Translations under genes and position numbers: made by a program
Shown: in pieces, positions 8,765 to 17,562 of the stretch
Position numbering within the stretch: the first letter of the stretch is position 1
Layout: the number at the start of each line of letters is the position of its first letter
Notes under the pieces: model-generated
Seen by the model: only the letters and a program-made list of their open reading frames with translations
Told to the model about the DNA's origin: nothing
Databases searched by the model: none
NCBI GenBank assembly: GCA_023443625.1
Contig: JAEZTQ010000011.1
Location: forward strand, 1 to 64,000
Length of the DNA: 64,000 nt
Reading direction: 5' to 3'
Source: Bacillota bacterium
GTDB lineage: Bacteria; Bacillota_A; Clostridia; Lachnospirales; Lachnospiraceae

Positions 8765-9637
8765 TTGAAAAAATTAACAAAAACAAATAAAAGATTGTCG
8801 GGATTCTATATAGTTCCGGCAATGGCCGTATTGGTTCTGTGTCTAATTATTCCGCTTATCTATACGGTGTACTGCAGTTTGTATGAGCTAGATTATCTGG
8901 TCAAAGGGGACTTTCTGGGACTGGGCAATTATATCAGCCTATTCAAAGGTCCCGATGTTCTTACTTCATTGAAACTTACATTTGGAATCACAATCGTATC
9001 CACCGCATTATCCGTTATTCTCGGGCTGGTGCTTGCATTATGGATTGATCGGAAGACAGGGCTGTTTGCCTATCTTATTGAGATGCTGGGATTGATACCA
9101 TGGGTGATTTCCATGGTTGTAGCTGGACTGCTCTGGAGATGGTTGTTCAATGGAGACCTTGGCTTGTTTAATATGGTTTTAAAGGCTTTAAATTTGGATC
9201 CGATATATGTGATACAGAATAAGACGTCCGCTATCATCGCTCTGGTATTCGTTTTGGTATGGAGACTTGTCGGATATGCGATGATTATGATTCTAGCTGG
9301 GTTAAAAGGGCTTGACACCTCCCTGCTTGAGGCGGCAAAAGTGGATGGAGCATCTCCGTTGCAGCTACTGTTTTATATTAAGCTGCCCCTGATTAAGACA
9401 TCCATGTTGCTGTCTACAATTGTTCTTACGGTAAGTAATTTTACCAATAACACAGTACCGAAGGTATTGACCGGAGGAGGACCAAACGATTCAACAAATG
9501 TCATTACGTTATTACAGTATAATCTTGGATTCCGATATTATCAATTTGGTACATCGGCAGCATTATCTGTTTTAATTATGCTGATTACTTCCCTGATTAT
9601 TGTACTGTATATCAAAGTTAGTGACTATAAGATATAG
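8765..9637 (+). CDS. ABC sugar transporter permease (MalF/UgpA type)
   Basis: This is a 290-residue integral membrane subunit with six expected transmembrane segments. The cytoplasmic EAA loop reads LLEAAKVDGASPLQLLFYIKLPL, matching the EAAxxDGAxxxxxFxxIxLP consensus that contacts the ATPase. The start is TTG with AAAGGAG upstream. It sits between the binding protein and the second permease (11-base gap to the next start), the standard order for a CUT1-type importer. Confidence 0.92.
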   Translation: MKKLTKTNKRLSGFYIVPAMAVLVLCLIIPLIYTVYCSLYELDYLVKGDFLGLGNYISLFKGPDVLTSLKLTFGITIVSTALSVILGLVLALWIDRKTGLFAYLIEMLGLIPWVISMVVAGLLWRWLFNGDLGLFNMVLKALNLDPIYVIQNKTSAIIALVFVLVWRLVGYAMIMILAGLKGLDTSLLEAAKVDGASPLQLLFYIKLPLIKTSMLLSTIVLTVSNFTNNTVPKVLTGGGPNDSTNVITLLQYNLGFRYYQFGTSAALSVLIMLITSLIIVLYIKVSDYKI

Positions 9638-9648
9638 GAGGATTGTAT

Positions 9649-10494
9649 ATGAAAAGGCAGAACATAAAAGGGATCATTTCCCGGGTGTGTGGGGTGGTTG
9701 TGATCGTTATTATGGCAATTGTCAGCCTGACACCGATTTATTGGGGAATTGTGACCTCCTTAAAAAAGGTAAATGAGATTAACGCATATCCTCCAAAATT
9801 CTTTGGGTTCGAAGTAACTTTTCAACATTATCAGAGGATTTTATCGAGCGGATTTTTGCGGTGTACCTTTAATAGTATTTTTTATTCCGCGTGCGCAATT
9901 GCATTAGGAATTGTACTTGGATATCTGGCGGCTTATGGGTTTGAGAGGAGAAATTTTATCTCAAAAAAATTCTGGTTTTATATTGTTGTTATTGGAATTC
10001 CGCTCTCAACGGGAAGCTCCGTACTTCTGATCCCAAATTATCTTTTTATGATGAAGATGGGACTAGCAAATCACTGGTATACTATGCCGCTTCTGTACGC
10101 AGCATACAATCTTCCACTCTGTATCTGGATGTTGATTTCCGGCATCCGTGCTCTACCGGTTGAAATTGAGGAGGCAGCGCAGATTGACGGCTGTAATCAA
10201 TTCTATATCATATCAAGATTGATTCCGCCCATGATTAAACCGTCTATTGCTGCGGCAAGCCTGTTTATTTTCATAGGCGCATGGAATGAGTATATTACAA
10301 CATCCGTTATGGTAAACGGAGATAAGCTGAAGAATATTCAGATGGCGATTTATGATTATCTTGGCTATTTTGGTCAGGAATGGGGACCGCTTACCGCTTC
10401 GGCAACGATAGCAATTATTCCGATCCTATTTGTATTTACGTTCCTAGGAAAACAACTGGTATCCGGATTGACGGCGGGTGCCGTTAAAGGTTGA
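9649..10494 (+). CDS. ABC sugar transporter permease (MalG/UgpE type)
   Basis: This is the second membrane subunit (281 residues). Its EAA loop reads EIEEAAQIDGCNQFYIISRLIPP. The N-terminus has one membrane segment, then an ALGIVLGYLAAYGFERR-type segment. The ATG at 9649 is chosen because AGGAGG is eight bases upstream; a TTG at 9643 would be too close to that SD. It pairs with the preceding permease. A terminator-like hairpin follows the stop codon. Confidence 0.92.
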   Translation: MKRQNIKGIISRVCGVVVIVIMAIVSLTPIYWGIVTSLKKVNEINAYPPKFFGFEVTFQHYQRILSSGFLRCTFNSIFYSACAIALGIVLGYLAAYGFERRNFISKKFWFYIVVIGIPLSTGSSVLLIPNYLFMMKMGLANHWYTMPLLYAAYNLPLCIWMLISGIRALPVEIEEAAQIDGCNQFYIISRLIPPMIKPSIAAASLFIFIGAWNEYITTSVMVNGDKLKNIQMAIYDYLGYFGQEWGPLTASATIAIIPILFVFTFLGKQLVSGLTAGAVKG

Positions 10495-10504
10495 TAGATA
10501 AAAA

Positions 10505-10543
10505 AATGCCACTTTCGTTTGGAAAAGCGGCATTATAATTTTT
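10505..10543 (+). terminator. Terminator after the permease genes
   Basis: AATGCCACTTTC (10505-10516) pairs with GAAAAGCGGCATT (10522-10534) with one internal mismatch and is followed by ATAATTTTT. It separates the transporter from the second FAD oxidoreductase. Confidence 0.7.
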
Positions 10544-10587
10544 ACGTAAATTAGAGACGCAATCATAAGAAAAGAAAGGATGAGAAG

Positions 10588-12489
10588 ATGAAGAATTATA
10601 TACATGAAGTGCCGGATTATAAGCAGAAAGAAGCCATCGAAAAAAATTATGATGTAATTGTCGTTGGCGGTGGAATGAGCGGAGTCTGTGCTGCAATTGC
10701 CTCTGCGAGACATGGAGCTAAGACCGCATTAATTCAGGCGAGAAGTGTTTATGGTGGCAACGCCAGTTCAGAAATCCGCATGCATGTAGCGGGTGCTTCC
10801 TGTCATTGGGGGAAGGAAAATGCGGCAGAGACGGGCATTCTAATGGAAATGCAGTTATATAATAAATATTTAAATTATAATCATAATTTTTCCCTTTGGG
10901 ACAGTGTTTTGTTATCCGAGATTAAGGATACCGAAAATCTGGATGGGTATCTGAACACCACGATGCATAGCGTGATTTCGGACGGAAAGGAAATTCAAGC
11001 TATTGAATGTTATCAATTCACAACGGAAAATTTATACCGCATGAAAGCAAATGTGTATGTGGATGCCACAGGACATGCTACGCTTGGCTATTTTGCAGGG
11101 GCACAGTACCGTATCGGTTGCGAGGATAAAAAGGAGTTTAATGAGAAAGATGCAAGGGATGAGTACTGTGGGGAGACTATGGGAAACACAATTATGTTCT
11201 GTTCACGGGACACTGGACATCCAGTTAAATTTTTACGTCCGAATTGGGCTCGCAAGTTTGATGAAAGTGATTTGGAGTATCGTTATCATGGAGATATTGT
11301 CGTATATCATGATGCAGATAAAGTAGTTGAACTAAAACCTGGTGAGGATTATGAAAACCATAGGGATCAGCTGGTTGAAAAGTACGATTCTCAGTCCGGA
11401 TACTGGTGGATTGAGCTTGGTGGAGATTGGGACGATATTATCAAGCAGTCGGAAGACATTAGCTATGAACTACAACGTTGTGCTTACGGGGTCTGGGATC
11501 ATATCAAGAATGGTGGAGATCACGGGGCCGAGAATTATGAGCTTATTTGGGTCGGAAACCATCCGGGCGTTCGGGAGAGCAGAAGATTAGAAGGTAATTA
11601 TATGCTTACGGAGAATGATATTCTGCAGAACCGGGTATTTGACGATGGAATTGCCTACGGTGGTTGGCCGATGGACGAACATACAGCAGCAGGCATAAAC
11701 GGAAAAGGAATTATTCCATCCAAGGTCCGTAGCTTCGACGGGTTGTATTCGATCCCATACGGATGCTACTGCTCCAAGACAATCAATAATTTGATGATGG
11801 CAGGAAGAGATATTGGTGCCTCTAAGATGGCGATGGGCTCTACGCGAGTGATGGGAACCTGTGCAGTTGGCGGACAAGCGGTTGGAACAGCAGCAGCGTT
11901 GGCGGTAAAATACCAGTGCAACCCAGATAAAGTTGGGAAAGAGCATATACAGGAACTTCGGCAGATGCTTATGAAAGATGACTGCTACATTCTTGGCGGC
12001 AAAAATGAGGATCCAAGTGATTACGCAAGATTGGCAAAGGTAACAGCAAGCTCCTATCAAAAGGGATGCGAGCCGGAGAAGGTCGTTAACGGGATTTCCA
12101 GAAGCGTAGGTGAAGAGTCGAATATGTGGTGTTCTGACGGTATTTCTAGTCAGGGTGAAACGCTCTTATTAAAATTAAAAAAGCCAGAGCAGGTGAATCA
12201 GCTCCGGATTACATTTGACCCGAATCTTTCGGAGGAGCATTGTATCTCGCTTTCAAAGGCATTTACCGAAAAGATTCCGTTAGGGGTTCCAGTGGAGCTG
12301 GTAAAGGATTATAGCGTACGTCTTTATTCGGAGGGTAAGGAAGTCTTCCATAAAGAGATTATTGGGAACTATCAACGTCTGAATGTGATTGAGCTGGAGA
12401 AGACTATCTGTGCGGATCATGTTGAAATTTGCGTGACGATGACAAACGGATGTAGTGATGCAAGAATATTTGAAGTCAGAGTATATTAG
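10588..12489 (+). CDS. FAD-dependent oxidoreductase with extra C-terminal domain
   Basis: The first 450 or so residues are a FAD_oxidored protein: VIVVGGGMSGVCAAIASA near residue 20, then GGNASSEIRMHVAGA, VDATGHATLGYFAGA, and near residue 410 a C-terminal FAD contact MAMGSTRVMGTCAVGGQA. From about residue 480 a separate region (VTASSYQKGCEPEKVVNGI and onward) looks like a discoidin/F5-8C-type beta-sandwich, often carbohydrate-binding. That assignment is by eye and moderate. There is no signal peptide. It has AAAGGATG upstream of the start. It resembles the protein at 5140-6498 only in the flavin fold, so the two probably act on different intermediates. Substrate not known. Confidence 0.8.
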   Translation: MKNYIHEVPDYKQKEAIEKNYDVIVVGGGMSGVCAAIASARHGAKTALIQARSVYGGNASSEIRMHVAGASCHWGKENAAETGILMEMQLYNKYLNYNHNFSLWDSVLLSEIKDTENLDGYLNTTMHSVISDGKEIQAIECYQFTTENLYRMKANVYVDATGHATLGYFAGAQYRIGCEDKKEFNEKDARDEYCGETMGNTIMFCSRDTGHPVKFLRPNWARKFDESDLEYRYHGDIVVYHDADKVVELKPGEDYENHRDQLVEKYDSQSGYWWIELGGDWDDIIKQSEDISYELQRCAYGVWDHIKNGGDHGAENYELIWVGNHPGVRESRRLEGNYMLTENDILQNRVFDDGIAYGGWPMDEHTAAGINGKGIIPSKVRSFDGLYSIPYGCYCSKTINNLMMAGRDIGASKMAMGSTRVMGTCAVGGQAVGTAAALAVKYQCNPDKVGKEHIQELRQMLMKDDCYILGGKNEDPSDYARLAKVTASSYQKGCEPEKVVNGISRSVGEESNMWCSDGISSQGETLLLKLKKPEQVNQLRITFDPNLSEEHCISLSKAFTEKIPLGVPVELVKDYSVRLYSEGKEVFHKEIIGNYQRLNVIELEKTICADHVEICVTMTNGCSDARIFEVRVY

Positions 12490-12529
12490 AAGGAGGAAAA
12501 AGCCGTAGGTTGTATGCGGTGTAGACACA

Positions 12530-13573
12530 ATGAGAAAAACGATGTTGCAGCAGGTGATGACGGCACCTGGAAAAATTGAATACCGTACAATTGACGTTCC
12601 ACAGCCAGGGAAGAATGAAGTACTAATTCGGATTAAAAGAATCGGAATTTGCGGATCGGACATACATGTTTATCATGGGAAACACCCTTTTACAAGTTAC
12701 CCTGTGACGCAGGGGCACGAGGTTAGCGGCGAGGTTGTGGAGATTGGATCAGATATCACAAAGGTGAAGGTGGGGCAGAAGGTGACGATTGAACCACAAG
12801 TCTTTTGCGGAAAGTGTTATCCGTGTACCCATGGAAAATATAATCTATGTGAGGAATTAAAGGTAATGGGATTCCAGACTACAGGAGCTGCGTCGGAATA
12901 TTTTAATGTAGACATCTCAAAAGTGACCCCGTTACCGGACGAAATGTCTTTTGATGAGGGAGCTATGATTGAACCTCTTGCAGTTGCCGTACATGGAGTG
13001 AAACGGTTTGGGGATATAAAAGGTAAGAAGGTGGCTGTCCTTGGTGCGGGACCGATAGGAATTCTGATGGCGCAGACTGTAAAAGGACTGGGTGCTGAAC
13101 AGGTTCTGATTACTGATATTTCAGAATTTCGCCTAGAGAAGGCGAAGGAGTGCGGAGCCGATTATATTATTAACACAAAGAATGAGAACTTCGGGGAAGC
13201 GATGATACGGACATTTGGCCCGGATAAAGCTGATGTGATTTACGACTGTGCAGGCAACAATACGACAATGGGACAGGCAATTCAGTATGCACGAAAGGGT
13301 TCTACGATTATTCTTGTGGCCGTTTTTGAGGGCATCGGAGAAGCGGATCTGGCCGTATTGAATGACCATGAGTTGGATCTGAATACGACAATGATGTACC
13401 AACACGAAGATTATACGGACGCGATCGAACTGGTTCGTACTGGGAAAGTGAAGCTGGAACCGCTGATGTCAAAACATTTCCCATTTCAAAAATTCCTTGA
13501 TGCCTATCATTACATCGATGACAACCGAGAGACTACGATGAAAGTGTTGATTGACGTCGACGATATATATTAA
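12530..13573 (+). CDS. Zinc-binding medium-chain dehydrogenase
   Basis: This 347-residue alcohol/polyol dehydrogenase has the catalytic zinc motifs GICGSDIHVYHG and GHEVSGEV, structural zinc cysteines in CGKCYPCTHGKYNLC, and the Rossmann motif VAVLGAGPIG. It is close to the L-gulonate/galactitol-phosphate dehydrogenase-like group. The start is ambiguous: the only strong SD (AAGGAGG at about 12491) is roughly 35 bases upstream of the ATG at 12530, and a second in-frame ATG is at 12542. A leader of that length could hold a regulatory structure or a short upstream frame. It belongs to the catabolic gene run. Confidence 0.85.
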   Translation: MRKTMLQQVMTAPGKIEYRTIDVPQPGKNEVLIRIKRIGICGSDIHVYHGKHPFTSYPVTQGHEVSGEVVEIGSDITKVKVGQKVTIEPQVFCGKCYPCTHGKYNLCEELKVMGFQTTGAASEYFNVDISKVTPLPDEMSFDEGAMIEPLAVAVHGVKRFGDIKGKKVAVLGAGPIGILMAQTVKGLGAEQVLITDISEFRLEKAKECGADYIINTKNENFGEAMIRTFGPDKADVIYDCAGNNTTMGQAIQYARKGSTIILVAVFEGIGEADLAVLNDHELDLNTTMMYQHEDYTDAIELVRTGKVKLEPLMSKHFPFQKFLDAYHYIDDNRETTMKVLIDVDDIY

Positions 13574-13576
13574 TAA

Positions 13577-13621
13577 ACGGGGTTGCCGCTTGACATAATT
13601 TCTTTCATGCGTCAGCCCCGT
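13577..13621 (+). terminator. Intercistronic stem-loop
   Basis: ACGGGGTTGCCGC (13577-13589) pairs with GCGTCAGCCCCGT (13609-13621) with two mismatches. The following AATTATTTAT is a weak U-tract. It is likely an attenuating or RNA-stabilising hairpin before the kinase gene. Confidence 0.55.
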
Positions 13622-13645
13622 AATTATTTATAAGGAGAATGACTT

Positions 13646-14602
13646 ATGGAGAAAAAATTTGATGTAATAGCTCTGGGAGAGCTTTTAATTGATTTTACGA
13701 TGAACGGACAGAGTGAGCAGGGAAATAATCTATTTGAGGCGTGTCCAGGCGGTGCTCCCTGCAATGTACTTGCAATGCTAAACAAGCTGGGAAAGAAGAC
13801 TGCTTTTCTCGGAAAGGTGGGAAAGGATCAATTCGGGAAATTGCTTCGTGGGACGTTAGATGAGGCGGGTATAGATAATTCACATCTGCTGATAGATGAG
13901 GAAGTGAACACAACGCTGGCATTCGTCCATACATTTCCAGATGGGGATCGAGAATTTTCCTTTTACCGAAATCCGGGAGCGGATCTGATGCTAACAGAGG
14001 ATGAGGTGGATCCCAAGTTAATTGGGAATGCAAGCATCTTCCACTTTGGTACACTGTCTATGACACATGAAGGCGTGCGAAAAGCAACGAAGAAGGCGAT
14101 ACGGCTTGCAAAAGAGAGGGGGCTTTTGATATCGTTTGACCCGAATTTACGACCACTTCTCTGGAGTTCTTCAAAGCTGGCGAAAGAGCAGATGGAGTAT
14201 GGTTTTCAGTATTGCGATATCCTCAAGATTTCGGACAATGAGATTCAGTTTGTATCGGGAAAAGAAAATTATGATGAGGGTATTCGATATTTGCAGGATA
14301 CGTACCATATCCCATTGATTCTATTGACACTAGGAAAAGACGGAAGCCGGGCATACTATAAGAAAATGCGTGTAGAACATGGGGGCTACTCCTGTAAAGC
14401 GATTGAGACAACAGGAGCGGGAGACACATTTTGTGGAAGTGCTCTGAACTATATACTGGAGCATGATTTTCATCACCTGACAGAGGAGCAGCTTAGAGAA
14501 ATGCTTGCATTTTGTAATGCGGCTGCAGCGATTGTTACGACGAGAAAAGGGGCACTCCGCTCAATGCCTGAGAAGGAAGAAGTGTTGAAATTCATGACGT
14601 AA
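13646..14602 (+). CDS. PfkB-family carbohydrate kinase (fructokinase-like)
   Basis: This is an ATP-dependent sugar kinase of the ribokinase fold (318 residues, typical). The N-terminal signature is GGAPCNVLAMLNKLG near residue 35 and the C-terminal signature with the catalytic base is TTGAGDTFCGSAL near residue 255. It probably phosphorylates the keto sugar made by the upstream dehydrogenases (inference). It has AAGGAG before the ATG and ends in a strong bidirectional terminator shared with the convergent ROK gene. Confidence 0.9.
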   Translation: MEKKFDVIALGELLIDFTMNGQSEQGNNLFEACPGGAPCNVLAMLNKLGKKTAFLGKVGKDQFGKLLRGTLDEAGIDNSHLLIDEEVNTTLAFVHTFPDGDREFSFYRNPGADLMLTEDEVDPKLIGNASIFHFGTLSMTHEGVRKATKKAIRLAKERGLLISFDPNLRPLLWSSSKLAKEQMEYGFQYCDILKISDNEIQFVSGKENYDEGIRYLQDTYHIPLILLTLGKDGSRAYYKKMRVEHGGYSCKAIETTGAGDTFCGSALNYILEHDFHHLTEEQLREMLAFCNAAAAIVTTRKGALRSMPEKEEVLKFMT

Positions 14603-14603
14603 A

Positions 14604-14628
14604 ACAGGGTCAAAAGAGATGACCCTGT
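14604..14628. terminator. Bidirectional terminator between kinase and ROK genes
   Basis: ACAGGGTCA pairs perfectly with TGACCCTGT around a seven-base loop. T-runs on both sides serve the kinase (plus) and the ROK gene (minus), whose last codons lie inside the stem. Confidence 0.85.
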
Positions 14629-15755
14629 AAAAATTCGTCCGTTATTTTTTTGGCAGCACCGATTGATGAGGACAGCATCTTATACTGCCCAATCTTCAAG
14701 TAGTTGTTGATGTTATCAAATATATTATATTGCCTAACTTTTTCATACAACAGGTCAATATACTCCTCGAGATATCCACCCACATCACCACCTATGATGA
14801 TATCACAGTCAAAGGCCATCCGAAGATTTGATATTGCGATGGCGAGATGATCAAGAAAGGTATCAAACTTTTTGACATCGGTACAATCCCCTGATTTCAA
14901 GCGTTCAAAAAAATCTGAGAGGCTGTCATCCTCATTTTCAAGCAGCACATGTGTAGAGCAATATGCATCCAGACATCCGTGGTTTCCGCAGTAACACTGT
15001 GAGCCTCCTGCCTCAATGATCATATGACCAAATTCTCCGCTTCTGAAGTTATCTCCGGAATACAGCTGATTGTGGAAATAAACCGCTCCGCCTACGGTGG
15101 AGCTGAGAGACAGGTAAAGCGTGCCGTTTACGGAATTATCAATTTCTGCATAAGCGGCACAATTTGCATCATTATCGAATGTGACCGGGTAGGGTAGGTT
15201 GACAGAAAAATTGCACAGATTTACATCGGAAATGCCCAGCGTATGGGAGCGTAGAAATACTTGCACGGCAGGGTTAATAATTCCGGGCACAGAAAAGCCG
15301 ACACCCATTACCTTATAGTTGATTCCGGATTCAGCTTTGTAGGCATCCAAGAAATTCTGTATTTTGTTTCCGAGCTCCATATAATACTCGTTTGTATTTG
15401 CGTATGTAAAACGAGTTCTAACATGGGTCAATATCTTGCCGCTCAAATCCACTAAAACAATCAGGATATGATGTTTCGTGATATTCAGTCCGACCGAACA
15501 GAAAATTCCTTCTCTAATAGAAAGTATCTTGGCCTTCCGTCCACCAGTGGATTCAAATTCCCCGCTCTCATTTAAAATATTCTGTTCTGTCAGTTCGGTA
15601 ACGTACTGGAATACGGTCGGCATACTCATTTTCAGGTTCGATGCTAGCTCTTTCCTCGATGTAGAACCGTTTTCAAGCAGATAGCGCACGATGCGCAGTC
15701 GGCTTATCTGTTTGATACTCAATTCTGTTCTCTGTTGTTTCAAAATTGTTACCAA
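14610..15755 (-). CDS. ROK-family transcriptional regulator (second copy)
   Basis: This 381-residue protein has an N-terminal winged helix (ISRLRIVRYLLENGSTSRKE) and a ROK domain with the zinc motif CYCGNHGCLDAYC. The ORF begins at TTG 15755, where AAGAAAGG is only two bases away; a TTG four codons further in is an alternative, so the exact start is uncertain. It closes the carbohydrate locus on the opposite strand to the kinase. Two different ROK regulators at the ends of one locus suggest two inducers or separate control of two transcription units. An imperfect palindrome at 15878-15909 upstream is a plausible operator. Confidence 0.88.
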   Translation of the reverse strand: MVTILKQQRTELSIKQISRLRIVRYLLENGSTSRKELASNLKMSMPTVFQYVTELTEQNILNESGEFESTGGRKAKILSIREGIFCSVGLNITKHHILIVLVDLSGKILTHVRTRFTYANTNEYYMELGNKIQNFLDAYKAESGINYKVMGVGFSVPGIINPAVQVFLRSHTLGISDVNLCNFSVNLPYPVTFDNDANCAAYAEIDNSVNGTLYLSLSSTVGGAVYFHNQLYSGDNFRSGEFGHMIIEAGGSQCYCGNHGCLDAYCSTHVLLENEDDSLSDFFERLKSGDCTDVKKFDTFLDHLAIAISNLRMAFDCDIIIGGDVGGYLEEYIDLLYEKVRQYNIFDNINNYLKIGQYKMLSSSIGAAKKITDEFLQGHLF

Positions 15756-15877
15756 GCCTTTCTTAGCATTGTTTATGCATCATGATAGAACTTTTATTAA
15801 ATTAATCATATATCAAATGGTCGGTCTATGTCAAGCAATCAGAGCTGGATTTTCCCGATTATGTCAAAAAATAGCAT

Positions 15878-15909
15878 ATTGTTGAAAACGGTATTCTGTT
15901 TGCAACAAT
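15878..15909. promoter_or_regulatory. Palindromic operator candidate upstream of the second ROK gene
   Basis: Left arm ATTGTTGAAAAC and right arm GTTTGCAACAAT are complementary at 11 of 12 positions around an 8-base spacer. It lies about 120 bases upstream of the ROK gene start, in the gap shared with the next locus. Confidence 0.55.
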
Positions 15910-16072
15910 TCTTTAGAAGATATACTAAAATTGTTTCCGCTTATAAAAAAAGAGGAAGTCAACTTTCTATAAAAATTAGTTACTTAATAAAATAATATGA
16001 CATTTAGAAAAGTAGGTATATAGATACAAAAGGCAAAAGAAATAAATATTTCAAATAATCTAAAATTAATAG

Positions 16073-16101
16073 TTGACATTATTGGATAATACTGTTACAA
16101 T
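16073..16101 (+). promoter_or_regulatory. Strong sigma-A promoter before the sulfur/nitrogenase-like locus
   Basis: A consensus TTGACA (16073-16078), a 17-base spacer and TACAAT (16096-16101). Transcription should begin near 16108 and read into the terminated leader. Confidence 0.8.
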
Positions 16102-16107
16102 ACAATA

Positions 16108-16252
16108 CATAGTAAACATATAGATTATATATACATAATGATTAATCAATATGTTAACAGTAATTAAATAGTAAGGGAATATTTAAAACTGACTAGACAA
16201 CTTGAGGTTTTGAAATCTGTAATACTGATTTCAAAACCTCATTTTTGTTTTT
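16108..16252 (+). ncRNA. Terminated leader or small RNA
   Basis: A transcript from the promoter at 16073 would run about 145 nt and end at a very strong terminator: 14 perfect base pairs (16204-16217 with 16227-16240) and a U-tract to 16252. An imperfect palindrome around TGATTAATCA lies near 16134-16155. I do not recognise a SAM, T-box, molybdenum-cofactor or other known riboswitch. Placed upstream of the sulfur-linked genes, it may be an attenuator or a small RNA. The remainder of the gap 15756-16312 shows nothing else clear. Confidence 0.6.
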
Positions 16253-16308
16253 ACAGCTCTGTTATGAAAGTAATTTCTCGTTGTTAATTATTCCGATTAC
16301 TACACAAA

Positions 16309-16326
16309 ATAGGTGATTACGAAACT
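16309..16326 (+). repeat. Dispersed repeat, partial copy
   Basis: ATAGGTGATTACGAAACT matches the repeat at 17511 (plus) and 91-124 (minus) at 17 of 18 core positions, then diverges. With the copy at 17511 it forms direct repeats flanking the decayed transporter fragments. Confidence 0.5.
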
Positions 16327-16369
16327 ATATCGTCTTTGTAACTACACAACAAAGAAGGGAGGTATTGAG

Positions 16370-17174
16370 TTGAAAGGGATTAATTATTATATAAGGAAGC
16401 TTTTACCCATGCTTTCGATTGGTCTTGCCCTTTTGTTTCAAATTTTACTAAAGAACTCACAAAAGCAAAAAGCAGTCACTAGACCATATTTTACTTATTT
16501 TTTGATTATTGTCGCAGTGATTTATTTCCTATTATTAATTCTATCATTATTGATTAAGAAACTTGATCGGAAACTAGTACACAGTGATCCTTTTTATGCT
16601 GGCGTTGCTTTATTTCTTAATTTACTTAATATCATTACAGCAAAATATGCGTTGCTACCGGTATTATTCTTTCCCAGCATTGATAGAGTCATTGAAATGT
16701 ATGTAAAGGATGGATTGTTTCTAAATCAAATGTGTTGCTTATTCTTTGAAATTGTTATTGGTAGGGTTTGCATGGGGAGGTTCAATCGGATTTGTAACAG
16801 GAATACTTCTTGGTTTCAGCAAACGGTTTGCCTATTGGCTTAATCCGGTGACAAAGATACTTGGTCCAATTCCAACAACAGCCTGGACACCCTTGGCGCT
16901 ATCAGTTTTCCCAACTACTTATGGAGCGAGCGTATTCTTAATTGCCTTTGCAGTGTGGTTTCCTACAACGCTCATGACGAGCAGCGGCATCTGGTCTACC
17001 AGTAACTCCTATTATGAGGTTTCGAAAACACTGGGTGCAAGCTCACTATATCAGGTTTTAAAGGTAGGAATCCCAAGCGCTATGCCAAGTATTTTTATGG
17101 GAATCTTCTATGGAACCTGTTCTTCCTTCATTACGCTTATGACGGCGGAAGGCGGCAGCCTTCATTCAGGCTAA
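16370..17174 (+). pseudogene. Broken ABC permease of the taurine/nitrate (SsuC/TauC) type
   Basis: The start is TTG 16370 with AAGGGAGG upstream. The first frame gives an N-terminal membrane region up to KDGLFLNQ (about 16735), where the reading shifts: the family pattern continues in the +1 frame as LLLVGFAWGGSIGFVTG (from 16746). The second frame covers the permease core, including the EAA-like ASSLYQVLKVGIPSAMPS, and then stops at 17174 after MTAEGG, where the family normally has a further membrane segment. So one frameshift and one 3' deletion inactivate it. Substrates of this class include sulfonates, taurine, nitrate and similar anions. Confidence 0.85.
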
Positions 17175-17451
17175 TCCGGAGGAAGCAGCGAAAATACAGC
17201 TCGACAATGAATTCTGTTCCGGTCATTTAGAAACGAATGCAAAGCTTCTGAAATCTTATAATTACGCTCCCTCCGTAAATGCTGGTCTTGAAACCTTTAA
17301 GAGCTGTGCGGAGGAACTAAAGAAAACCGGAGATTTAAGCGCAACCACGGATGTGACCGCATTTGTAAATAAACATTATATTAAGCTTGACGCAGTACCT
17401 GATAGTATCACCTATGATCCGAGCACGAAGCAATTCACTGAAGTAAAGTAA
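17155..17451 (+). pseudogene. C-terminal fragment of a taurine/nitrate-type substrate-binding protein
   Basis: In the frame next to the broken permease, 98 codons read AAFIQANPEEAAKIQ, then GHLETNAKLLKSYNYAPSV and a C-terminal TTDVTAFVNKHY, ending in TAA at 17451. This is the usual end of SsuA/NrtA-like binding proteins (the SYNYxPSV region). It has no start codon, signal peptide or N-terminal lobe. The fragment is fused out of frame to the permease at about 17150, so a deletion removed the 3' part of the permease gene and the 5' part of the binding-protein gene. Confidence 0.8.
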
Positions 17452-17510
17452 GGCGAGATAGAGATAAGATGACTAATAAGCAGGCTATTTGACTTAAATC
17501 TAAGTCTTGT

Positions 17511-17544
17511 TTAGGTAATTACGAAACTCATAAATTATAGATAT
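17511..17544 (+). repeat. Dispersed 34-bp repeat, copy 2
   Basis: Matches the minus-strand sequence of 91-124 at 31 of 34 positions. It lies 19 bases before the start of the ABC ATPase gene and includes the upstream side of its leader, so it may also carry regulatory signals. Confidence 0.7.
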
Positions 17545-17562
17545 TAGCGGGGAGTGGGGCGG

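Noticed and set aside
12505..12523. Short upstream frame before the second zinc dehydrogenase
   Set aside because: The only option (TTG, four codons) is too weak to call, although the 35-base gap between SD and start remains unexplained.
16108..16252. SAM (S-box) or T-box riboswitch
   Set aside because: None of the conserved core sequences of either class (such as the T-box GGGTGGNACCGCG) are visible in the leader.
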